Assembly (NCBI RefSeq): GCF_051020765.1 | Contig: NW_027469083.1 | Location: 2,108,001 to 2,172,000 of the forward strand | Length of the DNA stretch: 64,000 bases | Source of the DNA: Lasioglossum baleicum | Taxonomy: Eukaryota > Arthropoda > Insecta > Hymenoptera > Halictidae | Direction of reading: 5' to 3' | Shown: in pieces, positions 17,579 to 29,431 of the stretch | Layout of the letters: every line of letters starts with the position of its first letter | How positions within the stretch are numbered: the first letter of the stretch is position 1 | Notes under the pieces: generated by a model | What the model saw: only the letters and a program-made list of their open reading frames with translations | The model's database searches: none | What the model was told of the DNA's origin: nothing | Position numbers and translations under genes: made by a program

Positions 17579-20036
17579 CAGGATCGAGCTCGGATGAATT
17601 TATGTTTGTCATTGTTATGTTAACTTGCTGTTGAGTGCACGCATCAGGAAATAAATTGTTGAATTTGTTTGCCGTATAGCAAACTCTGGGGAAATGTTTC
17701 TGTTTGGAATACCTTATGAAAATGTTTCATTTTGGAATACGCCATGAAATATGTAGATAACATAAATTTACATCTTAAGATGTTTTCTTTCAATGACATA
17801 GGGAGTGGTATAGGTATGATGTTTAACCTACCGTCGGGCGCAGCGGTTCTAGGAGATACATCAATCACTATTTTGTGCAGTGTGATACATCCTTAAGCGG
17901 CGGAAACCCCTAGCTACTAGTAGCTGAATGTAAATGCTGTAATGTTGATTAGTTTTACATTTCAGAGACTCATTGTCTTAACCCTCATACGCTCCTCAAG
18001 AATATTTTCCTCAATCCGCGAGTGGTTCGTAAGTCGGTCCGGATTGAGATCAGCTTGAGCCCAACGCTAGATTTCTAAAAACCGCGCGGAAATTGCGTAA
18101 CGGCAACGGAGGAAATTAAGGGGCCGCCACACCGGTTAGGGAAACTAAATTCCTCAATTTCGAACAAATTTCGGATCTTATGGTTAGGACAGAGACGGAA
18201 CGAAGCTAGCAGCCACTAGTGCGATAAAGATGGTACATTAGATAGAAGTCCAGACTTTGTAAACTCAAACGTCGAAAAAAGCTTCTTTTCTATATTGATG
18301 TTCCCTGACACCCCCCCGCGGAGAGGGGAAATTAGTTTAGATTGCCCCGAGGCCGACAAAACCCCCCGACCCGCTAGGTCATACCGGGAGTTTTGAGGGA
18401 ATCAGAGTCAATCACAGTTCTGAACTAAAAAGAGAGGAAATTCTGGTGGAGGACAGGCGCAAAGTTTAGTATTTTGTTCCTACCACCCCTGAGTAGGGTG
18501 TCATTTGAAAGAGCTCGGGAAGAGGTATTGAGCCTCATAGGCTAGGAGCGCCTCCGAGGTCATCCGAAGGGCGTATAGCGTTTCTCGTAAATTAGAAAAG
18601 TTCTGTATGTATTTGGAGTCGCGAGGGCATTAGTATCTCTATCCCGAGGTCACGGTGGAGGTGCCTTTGACTTTGAAAATTCTGACAAAGCCAAAGGTCT
18701 TGGAAACCTTTTTCAGATTTTGAAGGTCAAGGTCAAGGTCAAAGGTGCAGGCGGGATCAGGAACCTCCCCCGAAGGTCGCCATATAAATTTGCGGTGTCG
18801 AGCGACAAAAAGTAGTGAAAAATGGCATAGAATAGGTTAATTTAGCAATTAAGGATTTAGATTTTAGGCTGCGTGCGGATAGGAATAGTGTTAAACGGTT
18901 AGATTTAAAAGTGCGGTTTCAATGTTTCATATAGTTTGGATTGACATGTGTAAGGAAAAAATAAAATCCAGGTTAGGTTAATTTTTATTAAAATTGATTA
19001 TAAAAAAAGGGACCACAATTACGATTATGAAATTTCGCGCGCGCCAAAGAACTGTGTTTACGGAACCTTTAAATGGACACAAAATAAATGACCCCCGCCG
19101 ATTATGGATACGAAATTTCGAAAAAAAAATTTGTCTGTATATGATACGCGTTACACTTGTGTTATATGATTACGAAATATTGCAAAAAATCGATTGTCAC
19201 GATAAAATTTTGGTAACAAAGGCGATCTAGATTAGGCGCCGGAAAAAGAAGGTTCGAGAAGAAGTATCAAAAGCTCTCATGATTTATTTAAACATATTTC
19301 AACGAATTGCAGCAATGTATTACGTCATTTGTAATGAAAGATTATTTGATGTTATAGGAACGGATTTTTCCAAGATCCCTGATTCTGATCACAGACACTC
19401 TGTTAAACTGGAGCACTTCAATTTAACATGCACTATTTCATATATTGGATGATTGCAAAAGCTCATACTCAATTTACCTCGTGAACTTGTCTGAAACTAA
19501 ACGTGCAACTTCTACGGAAAAGGAAATCACAGGTTGTAAAATGTTCGGAGACAATTATAGAAAACAGAGTTACAGACTATATAATTGATTAATAAAACTG
19601 TTATTTATCCCAAATAGGGTACGAACTTTTGCAATCACACTACTAATACATTACGATTAGTAATACATTATTGGCTAACGATTGAAGGCTGTTAAAGGAT
19701 CTAGTAAAGAATCATTGGTCATGGACTTTAGAAAATGACGAAAATATATTATATCTTAAATATAAACATATTATTAATATATTCAACGAAAAATATCCTG
19801 CATCGCTTATGGGAAGCAGTAGTTAGATTTTTAAAAAAATACTGTCCACACTTGGACATCAGTCAATTATACATATAGGGGAAAATTATAACAAGATTTT
19901 CTTGTGGTCAAACAATGGATTATATGTACTTACTTAGACTACATTATCCTAACAACTAGTTAATTCACTCATAAGAGCGGGTCAAGATAAAATTGACTAA
20001 CATCTTACATTCTAATACATCTACTACGCCTCGAAG
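17579..20036 (-). repeat. Spacer upstream of copy 4 / 3' flank of copy 5
   Basis: AAGGTCA cluster at 18721-18749. Distal acceptor of copy 5 reads CAC (18948-18949). No gene seen. Confidence 0.75.
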
Positions 20037-20438
20037 TTATTGAACCCACGCTCGCCACACTCTGCACTGGATTTCGAGGAATTTTTCGAACCACTCCAGT
20101 TTTGGTTCTGACGAAGGAACAACTCTACTCACCTGTGCAGGAATTATTAGATCCCTCTGTACAATCGTTCTCGGCTCATCCACAGCTTCCCCTAGAATAC
20201 GTTCATTCATTATCCGCATTGCACGTTGCTTATGATGCCTAGCGGTTTGTCTTAGGATCTTGTCTGCCCTACAGACATTTAACCATTTCCGTGACACTTG
20301 AGCAGCGCAAAGCAGAGACTTAGGCTCCAACTTGCGTAGAATCAGCTGGGATATCTCCGGCGGGAGTTCAGAAATGAAATCCAACTTGGCAGGTTCCAGT
20401 AGTCCTAGCGCACGGAGGAAAGACCTGAAGAACTCCAT
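20037..20438 (-). CDS. Short F-box protein, copy 5 (class A)
   Basis: The predicted protein is identical to copy 4: F-box at residues 20-69, strong donor after codon 102, shifted tail. The 3' flank has TTAATTCAC where neighbours have TCAATTCAC. Confidence 0.72.
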   Translation of the reverse strand: MEFFRSFLRALGLLEPAKLDFISELPPEISQLILRKLEPKSLLCAAQVSRKWLNVCRADKILRQTARHHKQRAMRIMNERILGEAVDEPRTIVQRDLIIPAQVSRVVPSSEPKLEWFEKFLEIQCRVWRAWVQ

Positions 20439-20546
20439 GTTGCCGCTGCAGCGTCAGGATCTCGAATGATCTACTGTTCCAAATTTTGGGTTTATATACC
20501 CTTGGTTACGGTTGATCGCCTGTTCCGGTTCGGTGACCCGACCAAT
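20439..20546 (-). promoter_or_regulatory. Promoter of copy 5
   Basis: CCAAT 20542-20546, TATATAAA 20491-20498, Inr with A at 20467. Complete. Confidence 0.72.
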
Positions 20547-23004
20547 CAGGATCGAGCTCGGATGAATTTATGTTTGTCATTGTTATGTTAACTTGCTGTT
20601 GAGTGCACGCATCAGGAAATAAATTGTTGAATTTGTTTGCCGTATAGCAAACTCTGGGGAAATGTTTCTGTTTGGAATACCTTATGAAAATGTTTCATTT
20701 TGGAATACGCCATGAAATATGTAGATAACATAAATTTACATCTTAAGATGTTTTCTTTCAATGACATAGGGAGTGGTATAGGTATGATGTTTAACCTACC
20801 GTCGGGCGCAGCGGTTCTAGGAGATACATCAATCACTATTTTGTGCAGTGTGATACATCCTTAAGCGGCGGAAACCCCTAGCTACTAGTAGCTGAATGTA
20901 AATGCTGTAATGTTGATTAGTTTTACATTTCAGAGACTCATTGTCTTAACCCTCATACGCTCCTCAAGAATATTTTCCTCAATCCGCGAGTGGTTCGTAA
21001 GTCGGTCCGGATTGAGATCAGCTTGAGCCCAACGCTAGATTTCTAAAAACCGCGCGGAAATTGCGTAACGGCAACGGAGGAAATTAAGGGGCCGCCACAC
21101 CGGTTAGGGAAACTAAATTCCTCAATTTCGAACAAATTTCGGATCTTATGGTTAGGACAGAGACGGAACGAAGCTAGCAGCCACTAGTGCGATAAAGATG
21201 GTACATTAGATAGAAGTCCAGACTTTGTAAACTCAAACGTCGAAAAAAGCTTCTTTTCTATATTGATGTTCCCTGACACCCCCCCGCGGAGAGGGGAAAT
21301 TAGTTTAGATTGCCCCGAGGCCGACAAAACCCCCCGACCCGCTAGGTCATACCGGGAGTTTTGAGGGAATCAGAGTCAATCACAGTTCTGAACTAAAAAG
21401 AGAGGAAATTCTGGTGGAGGACAGGCGCAAAGTTTAGTATTTTGTTCCTACCACCCCTGAGTAGGGTGTCATTTGAAAGAGCTCGGGAAGAGGTATTGAG
21501 CCTCATAGGCTAGGAGCGCCTCCGAGGTCATCCGAAGGGCGTATAGCGTTTCTCGTAAATTAGAAAAGTTCTGTATGTATTTGGAGTCGCGAGGGCATTA
21601 GTATCTCTATCCCGAGGTCACGGTGGAGGTGCCTTTGACTTTGAAAATTCTGACAAAGCCAAAGGTCTTGGAAACCTTTTTCAGATTTTGAAGGTCAAGG
21701 TCAAGGTCAAAGGTGCAGGCGGGATCAGGAACCTCCCCCGAAGGTCGCCATATAAATTTGCGGTGTCGAGCGACAAAAAGTAGTGAAAAATGGCATAGAA
21801 TAGGTTAATTTAGCAATTAAGGATTTAGATTTTAGGCTGCGTGCGGATAGGAATAGTGTTAAACGGTTAGATTTAAAAGTGCGGTTTCAATGTTTCATAT
21901 AGTTTGGATTGACATGTGTAAGGAAAAAATAAAATCCAGGTTAGGTTAATTTTTATTAAAATTGATTATAAAAAAAGGGACCACAATTACGATTATGAAA
22001 TTTCGCGCGCGCCAAAGAACTGTGTTTACGGAACCTTTAAATGGACACAAAATAAATGACCCCCGCCGATTATGGATACGAAATTTCGAAAAAAAAATTT
22101 GTCTGTATATGATACGCGTTACACTTGTGTTATATGATTACGAAATATTGCAAAAAATCGATTGTCACGATAAAATTTTGGTAACAAAGGCGATCTAGAT
22201 TAGGCGCCGGAAAAAGAAGGTTCGAGAAGAAGTATCAAAAGCTCTCATGATTTATTTAAACATATTTCAACGAATTGCAGCAATGTATTACGTCATTTGT
22301 AATGAAAGATTATTTGATGTTATAGGAACGGATTTTTCCAAGATCCCTGATTCTGATCACAGACACTCTGTTAAACTGGAGCACTTCAATTTAACATGCA
22401 CTATTTCATATATTGGATGATTGCAAAAGCTCATACTCAATTTACCTCGTGAACTTGTCTGAAACTAAACGTGCAACTTCTACGGAAAAGGAAATCACAG
22501 GTTGTAAAATGTTCGGAGACAATTATAGAAAACAGAGTTACAGACTATATAATTGATTAATAAAACTGTTATTTATCCCAAATAGGGTACGAACTTTTGC
22601 AATCACACTACTAATACATTACGATTAGTAATACATTATTGGCTAACGATTGAAGGCTGTTAAAGGATCTAGTAAAGAATCATTGGTCATGGACTTTAGA
22701 AAATGACGAAAATATATTATATCTTAAATATAAACATATTATTAATATATTCAACGAAAAATATCCTGCATCGCTTATGGGAAGCAGTAGTTAGATTTTT
22801 AAAAAAATACTGTCCACACTTGGACATCAGTCAATTATACATATAGGGGAAAATTATAACAAGATTTTCTTGTGGTCAAACAATGGATTATATGTACTTA
22901 CTTAGACTACATTATCCTAACAACTAGTCAATTCACTCATAAGAGCGGGTCAAGATAAAATTGACTAACATCTTACATTCTAATACATCTACTACGCCTC
23001 GAAG
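20547..23004 (-). repeat. Spacer upstream of copy 5 / 3' flank of copy 6
   Basis: AAGGTCA cluster at 21689-21717. Distal acceptor of copy 6 reads CAC (21916-21917). No gene seen. Confidence 0.75.
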
Positions 23005-23406
23005 TTATTGAACCCACGCTCGCCACACTCTGCACTGGATTTCGAGGAATTTTTCGAACCACTCCAGTTTTGGTTCTGACGAAGGAACAACTCTACTCAC
23101 CTGTGCAGGAATTATTAGATCCCTCTGTACAATCGTTCTCGGCTCATCCACAGCTTCCCCTAGAATACGTTCATTCATTATCCGCATTGCACGTTGCTTA
23201 TGATGCCTAGCGGTTTGTCTTAGGATCTTGTCTGCCCTACAGACATTTAACCATTTCCGTGACACTTGAGCAGCGCAAAGCAGAGACTTAGGCTCCAACT
23301 TGCGTAGAATCAGCTGGGATATCTCCGGCGGGAGTTCAGAAATGAAATCCAACTTGGCAGGTTCCAGTAGTCCTAGCGCACGGAGGAAAGACCTGAAGAA
23401 CTCCAT
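23005..23406 (-). CDS. Short F-box protein, copy 6 (class A, Inr-less promoter)
   Basis: Protein identical to copy 4. The promoter lacks the Inr, so expression may differ from that of copies 4 and 5 although the coding frame is equal. Confidence 0.7.
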   Translation of the reverse strand: MEFFRSFLRALGLLEPAKLDFISELPPEISQLILRKLEPKSLLCAAQVSRKWLNVCRADKILRQTARHHKQRAMRIMNERILGEAVDEPRTIVQRDLIIPAQVSRVVPSSEPKLEWFEKFLEIQCRVWRAWVQ

Positions 23407-23504
23407 GTTGCCGCTGCAGCGTCAGGATCTACTGTTCCAAATTTTGGGTTTATATACCCTTGGTTACGGTTGATCGCCTGTTCCGGTTCGGTGACCCGAC
23501 CAAT
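23407..23504 (-). promoter_or_regulatory. Promoter of copy 6, Inr deleted
   Basis: TATATAAA 23449-23456 and CCAAT 23500-23504 remain; the 10-bp Inr block is absent. Confidence 0.65.
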
Positions 23505-25963
23505 CAGGATCGAGCTCGGATGAATTTATGTTTATCATTGTTATGTTAACTTGCTGTTGAGTGCACGCATCAGGAAATAAATTGTTGAATTTGTTTGCCG
23601 TATATCAAACTCTGGGGAAATGTTTCTGTTTGGAATACCTTATGAAAATGTTTCATTTTGGAATACGCCATGAAATATGTAGATAACATAAATTTACATC
23701 TTAAGATGTTTTCTTTCAATGACATAGGGAGTGGTATAGGTATGATATTTAACCTACCGTCGGGCGCAGCGGTTCTAGGAGATACATCAATCACTATTTT
23801 GTGCAGTGTGATACATCCTTAAGCGGCGGAAACCCCTAGCTACTAGTAGCTGAATGTAAATGCTGTAATGTTGATTAGTTTTACATTTCAGAGACTCATT
23901 GTCTTAACCCTCATACGCTCCTCAAGAATATTTTCCTCAATCCGCGAGTGGTTCGTAAGTCGGTCCGGATTGAGATCAGCTTGAGCCCAACGCTAGATTT
24001 CTAAAAACCGCGCGGAAATTGCGTAACGGCAACGGAGGAAATTAAGGGGCCGCCACACCGGTTAGGGAAACTAAATTCCTCAATTTCGAACAAATTTCGG
24101 ATCTTATGGTTAGGACAGAGACGGAACGAAGCTAGCAGCCACTAGTGCGATAAAGGTGGTACATTAGATAGAAGTCCAGACTTTGTAAACTCAAACGTCG
24201 AAAAAAGCTTCTTTTCTATATTGATGTTCCCTGACACCCCCCCCGCGGAGAGGGGAAATTAGTTTAGATTGCCCCGAGGCCGACAAAACCCCCCGACCCG
24301 CTAGGTCATACCGGGAGTTTTGAGGGAATCAGAGTCAATCACAGTTCTGAACTAAAAAGAGAGGAAATTCTGGTGGAGGACAGGCGCAAAGTTTAGTATT
24401 TTGTTCCTACCACCCCTGAGTAGGGTGTCATTTGAAAGAGCTCGGGAAGAGGTATTGAGCCTCATAGGCTAGGAGCGCCTCCGAGGTCATCCGAAGGGCG
24501 TATAGCGTTTCTCGTAAATTAGAAAAGTTCTGTATGTATTTGGAGTCGCGAGGGCATTAGTATCTCTATCCCGAGGTCACAGTGGAGGTGCCTTTGACTT
24601 TGAAAATTCTGACAAAGCCAAAGGTCTTGGAAACCTTTTTCAGATTTTGAAGGTCAAGGTCAAGGTCAAAGGTGCAGGCGGGATCAGGAACCTCCCCCGA
24701 AGGTCGCCATATAAATTTGCGGTGTCGAGCGACAAAAAGTAGTGAAAAATGGCATAGAATAGGTTAATTTAGCAATTAAGGATTTAGATTTTAGGCTGCG
24801 TGCGGATAGGAATAGTGTTAAACGGTTAGATTTAAAAGTGCGGTTTCAATGTTTCATATAGTTTGGATTGACATGTGTAAGGAAAAAATAAAATCCAGGT
24901 TAGGTTAATTTTTATTAAAATTGATTATAAAAAAAGGGACCACAATTACGATTATGAAATTTCGCGCGCGCCAAAGAACTGTGTTTACGGAACCTTTAAA
25001 TGGACACAAAATAAATGACCCCCGCCGATTATGGATACGAAATTTCGAAAAAAAAATTTGTCTGTATATGATACGCGTTACACTTGTGTTATATGATTAC
25101 GAAATATTGCAAAAAATCGATTGTCACGATAAAATTTTGGTAACAAAGGCGATCTAGATTAGGCGCCGGAAAAAGAAGGTTCGAGAAGAAGTATCAAAAG
25201 CTCTCATGATTTATTTAAACATATTTCAACGAATTGCAGCAATGTATTACGTCATTTGTAATGAAAGATTATTTGATGTTATAGGAACGGATTTTTCCAA
25301 GATCCCTGATTCTGATCACAGACACTCTGTTAAACTGGAGCACTTCAATTTAACATGCACTATTTCATATATTGGATGATTGCAAAAGCTCATACTCAAT
25401 TTACCTCGTGAACTTGTCTGAAACTAAACGTGCAACTTCTACGGAAAAGGAAATCACAGGTTGTAAAATGTTCGGAGACAATTATAGAAAACAGAGTTAC
25501 AGACTATATAATTGATTAATAAAACTGTTATTTATCCCAAATAGGGTACGAACTTTTGCAATCACACTACTAATACATTACGATTAGTAATACATTATTG
25601 GCTAACGATTGAAGGCTGTTAAAGGATCTAGTAAAGAATCATTGGTCATGGACTTTAGAAAATGACGAAAATATATTATATCTTAAATATAAACATATTA
25701 TTAATATATTCAACGAAAAATATCCTGCATCGCTTATGGGAAGCAGTAGTTAGATTTTTAAAAAAATACTGTCCACACTTGGACATCAGTCAATTATACA
25801 TATAGGGGAAAATTATAACAAGATTTTCTTGTGGTCAAACAATGGATTATATGTACTTACTTAGACTACATTATCCTAACAACTAGTCAATTCACTCATA
25901 AGAGCGGGTCAAGATAAAATTGACTAACATCTTACATTCTAATACATCTACTACGCCTCGAAG
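23505..25963 (-). repeat. Spacer upstream of copy 6 / 3' flank of copy 7
   Basis: AAGGTCA cluster at 24648-24676. Distal acceptor of copy 7 reads CAC (24875-24876). Spacer variants here (TTTATCATTG, GATATTTAAC, AAAGGTGGTAC) are shared with copies 8 and 11. Confidence 0.75.
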
Positions 25964-26365
25964 TTATTGAACCCACGCTCGCCACACTCTGCACTGGATT
26001 TCGAGGAATTTTTCGAACCACTCCAGTTTTGGTTCTGACGAAGGAACAACTCTACTCACCTGTGCAGGAATTATTAGATCCCTCTGTACAATCGTTCTCG
26101 GCTCATCCACAGCTTCCCCTAGAATACGTTCATTCATTATCCGCATTGCACGTTGCTTATGATGCCTAGCGGTTTGTCTTAGGATCTTGTCTGCCCTACA
26201 GACATTTAACCATTTCCGTGACACTTGAGCAGCGCAAAGCAGAGACTTAGGCTCCAACTTGCGTAGAATCAGCTGGGATATCTCCGGCGGGAGTTCAGAA
26301 ATGAAATCCAACTTGGCAGGTTCCAGTAGTCCTAGCGCACGGAGGAAAGACCTGAAGAACTCCAT
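25964..26365 (-). CDS. Short F-box protein, copy 7 (class A, Inr-less promoter)
   Basis: Protein identical to copy 4, with the strong donor after codon 102 and the 1-base tail deletion. Confidence 0.7.
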   Translation of the reverse strand: MEFFRSFLRALGLLEPAKLDFISELPPEISQLILRKLEPKSLLCAAQVSRKWLNVCRADKILRQTARHHKQRAMRIMNERILGEAVDEPRTIVQRDLIIPAQVSRVVPSSEPKLEWFEKFLEIQCRVWRAWVQ

Positions 26366-26463
26366 GTTGCCGCTGCAGCGTCAGGATCTACTGTTCCAAA
26401 TTTTGGGTTTATATACCCTTGGTTACGGTTGATCGCCTGTTCCGGTTCGGTGACCCGACCAAT
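26366..26463 (-). promoter_or_regulatory. Promoter of copy 7, Inr deleted
   Basis: TATATAAA 26408-26415 and CCAAT 26459-26463; Inr block absent. Confidence 0.65.
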
Positions 26464-28921
26464 CAGGATCGAGCTCGGATGAATTTATGTTTGTCATTGT
26501 TATGTTAACTTGCTGTTGAGTGCACGCATCAGGAAATAAATTGTTGAATTTGTTTGCCGTATAGCAAACTCTGGGGAAATGTTTCTGTTTGGAATACCTT
26601 ATGAAAATGTTTCATTTTGGAATACGCCATGAAATATGTAGATAACATAAATTTACATCTTAAGATGTTTTCTTTCAATGACATAGGGAGTGGTATAGGT
26701 ATGATGTTTAACCTACCGTCGGGCGCAGCGGTTCTAGGAGATACATCAATCACTATTTTGTGCAGTGTGATACATCCTTAAGCGGCGGAAACCCCTAGCT
26801 ACTAGTAGCTGAATGTAAATGCTGTAATGTTGATTAGTTTTACATTTCAGAGACTCATTGTCTTAACCCTCATACGCTCCTCAAGAATATTTTCCTCAAT
26901 CCGCGAGTGGTTCGTAAGTCGGTCCGGATTGAGATCAGCTTGAGCCCAACGCTAGATTTCTAAAAACCGCGCGGAAATTGCGTAACGGCAACGGAGGAAA
27001 TTAAGGGGCCGCCACACCGGTTAGGGAAACTAAATTCCTCAATTTCGAACAAATTTCGGATCTTATGGTTAGGACAGAGACGGAACGAAGCTAGCAGCCA
27101 CTAGTGCGATAAAGATGGTACATTAGATAGAAGTCCAGACTTTGTAAACTCAAACGTCGAAAAAAGCTTCTTTTCTATATTGATGTTCCCTGACACCCCC
27201 CCGCGGAGAGGGGAAATTAGTTTAGATTGCCCCGAGGCCGACAAAACCCCCCGACCCGCTAGGTCATACCGGGAGTTTTGAGGGAATCAGAGTCAATCAC
27301 AGTTCTGAACTAAAAAGAGAGGAAATTCTGGTGGAGGACAGGCGCAAAGTTTAGTATTTTGTTCCTACCACCCCTGAGTAGGGTGTCATTTGAAAGAGCT
27401 CGGGAAGAGGTATTGAGCCTCATAGGCTAGGAGCGCCTCCGAGGTCATCCGAAGGGCGTATAGCGTTTCTCGTAAATTAGAAAAGTTCTGTATGTATTTG
27501 GAGTCGCGAGGGCATTAGTATCTCTATCCCGAGGTCACGGTGGAGGTGCCTTTGACTTTGAAAATTCTGACAAAGCCAAAGGTCTTGGAAACCTTTTTCA
27601 GATTTTGAAGGTCAAGGTCAAGGTCAAAGGTGCAGGCGGGATCAGGAACCTCCCCCGAAGGTCGCCATATAAATTTGCGGTGTCGAGCGACAAAAAGTAG
27701 TGAAAAATGGCATAGAATAGGTTAATTTAGCAATTAAGGATTTAGATTTTAGGCTGCGTGCGGATAGGAATAGTGTTAAACGGTTAGATTTAAAAGTGCG
27801 GTTTCAATGTTTCATATAGTTTGGATTGACATGTGTAAGGAAAAAATAAAATCCAGGTTAGGTTAATTTTTATTAAAATTGATTATAAAAAAAGGGACCA
27901 CAATTACGATTATGAAATTTCGCGCGCGCCAAAGAACTGTGTTTACGGAACCTTTAAATGGACACAAAATAAATGACCCCCGCCGATTATGGATACGAAA
28001 TTTCGAAAAAAAAATTTGTCTGTATATGATACGCGTTACACTTGTGTTATATGATTACGAAATATTGCAAAAAATCGATTGTCACGATAAAATTTTGGTA
28101 ACAAAGGCGATCTAGATTAGGCGCCGGAAAAAGAAGGTTCGAGAAGAAGTATCAAAAGCTCTCATGATTTATTTAAACATATTTCAACGAATTGCAGCAA
28201 TGTATTACGTCATTTGTAATGAAAGATTATTTGATGTTATAGGAACGGATTTTTCCAAGATCCCTGATTCTGATCACAGACACTCTGTTAAACTGGAGCA
28301 CTTCAATTTAACATGCACTATTTCATATATTGGATGATTGCAAAAGCTCATACTCAATTTACCTCGTGAACTTGTCTGAAACTAAACGTGCAACTTCTAC
28401 GGAAAAGGAAATCACAGGTTGTAAAATGTTCGGAGACAATTATAGAAAACAGAGTTACAGACTATATAATTGATTAATAAAACTGTTATTTATCCCAAAT
28501 AGGGTACGAACTTTTGCAATCACACTACTAATACATTACGATTAGTAATACATTATTGGCTAACGATTGAAGGCTGTTAAAGGATCTAGTAAAGAATCAT
28601 TGGTCATGGACTTTAGAAAATGACGAAAATATATTATATCTTAAATATAAACATATTATTAATATATTCAACGAAAAATATCCTGCATCGCTTATGGGAA
28701 GCAGTAGTTAGATTTTTAAAAAAATACTGTCCACACTTGGACATCAGTTAATTATACATATAGGGGAAAATTATAACAAGATTTTCTTGTGGTCAAACAA
28801 TGGATTATATGTACTTACTTAGACTACATTATCCTAACAACTAGTCAATTCACTCATAAGAGCGGGTCAAGATAAAATTGACTAACATCTTACATTCTAA
28901 TACATCTACTACGCCTCGAAG
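26464..28921 (-). repeat. Spacer upstream of copy 7 / 3' flank of copy 8
   Basis: AAGGTCA cluster at 27606-27634. Distal acceptor of copy 8 reads CAC (27833-27834). No gene seen. Confidence 0.75.
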
Positions 28922-29323
28922 TTATTGAACCCACGCTCGCCACACTCTGCACTGGATTTCGAGGAATTTTTCGAACCACTCCAGTTTTGGTTCTGACGAA
29001 GGAACAACTCTACTCACCTGTGCAGGAATTATTAGATCCCTCTGTACAATCGTTCTCGGCTCATCCACAGCTTCCCCTCGAAAACGTTCATTCATTATCC
29101 GCATTGCACGTTGCTTATGATGCCTAGCGGTTTGTCTTAGGATCTTGTCCGCCCTACAGACATTTAACCATTTCCGTGACACTTGAGCAGCGCAAAGCAG
29201 AGACTTAGGCTCCAACTTGCGTAGAATCAGCTGGGATATCTCCGGCGGGAGTTCAGAAATGAAATCCAACTTGGCAGGTTCCAGTAGTCCTAGCGCACGG
29301 AGGAAAGACCTGAAGAACTCCAT
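28922..29323 (-). CDS. Short F-box protein, copy 8 (class A variant)
   Basis: Same as copy 4 except at residues 81-82, which read FR instead of IL, a private change next to the F-box. The donor and tail are as in copy 4. Confidence 0.72.
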   Translation of the reverse strand: MEFFRSFLRALGLLEPAKLDFISELPPEISQLILRKLEPKSLLCAAQVSRKWLNVCRADKILRQTARHHKQRAMRIMNERFRGEAVDEPRTIVQRDLIIPAQVSRVVPSSEPKLEWFEKFLEIQCRVWRAWVQ

Positions 29324-29431
29324 GTTGCCGCTGCAGCGTCAGGATCTCGAATGATCTACTGTTCCAAATTTTGGGTTTATATACCCTTGGTTACGGTTGA
29401 TCGCCTGTTCCGGTTCGGTGACCCGACCAAT
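29324..29431 (-). promoter_or_regulatory. Promoter of copy 8
   Basis: CCAAT 29427-29431, TATATAAA 29376-29383, Inr present. Confidence 0.72.

Noticed and set aside
17644..17868. 74-codon open frame repeated upstream of every F-box copy (also 929-1153, 5490-5714 and others)
   Set aside because: It begins with GTG, not ATG; copy 2 has it disrupted; and the differences I see between + and - units are all replacing changes, so there is no sign of selection for a protein. It also ends just upstream of the F-box promoter.
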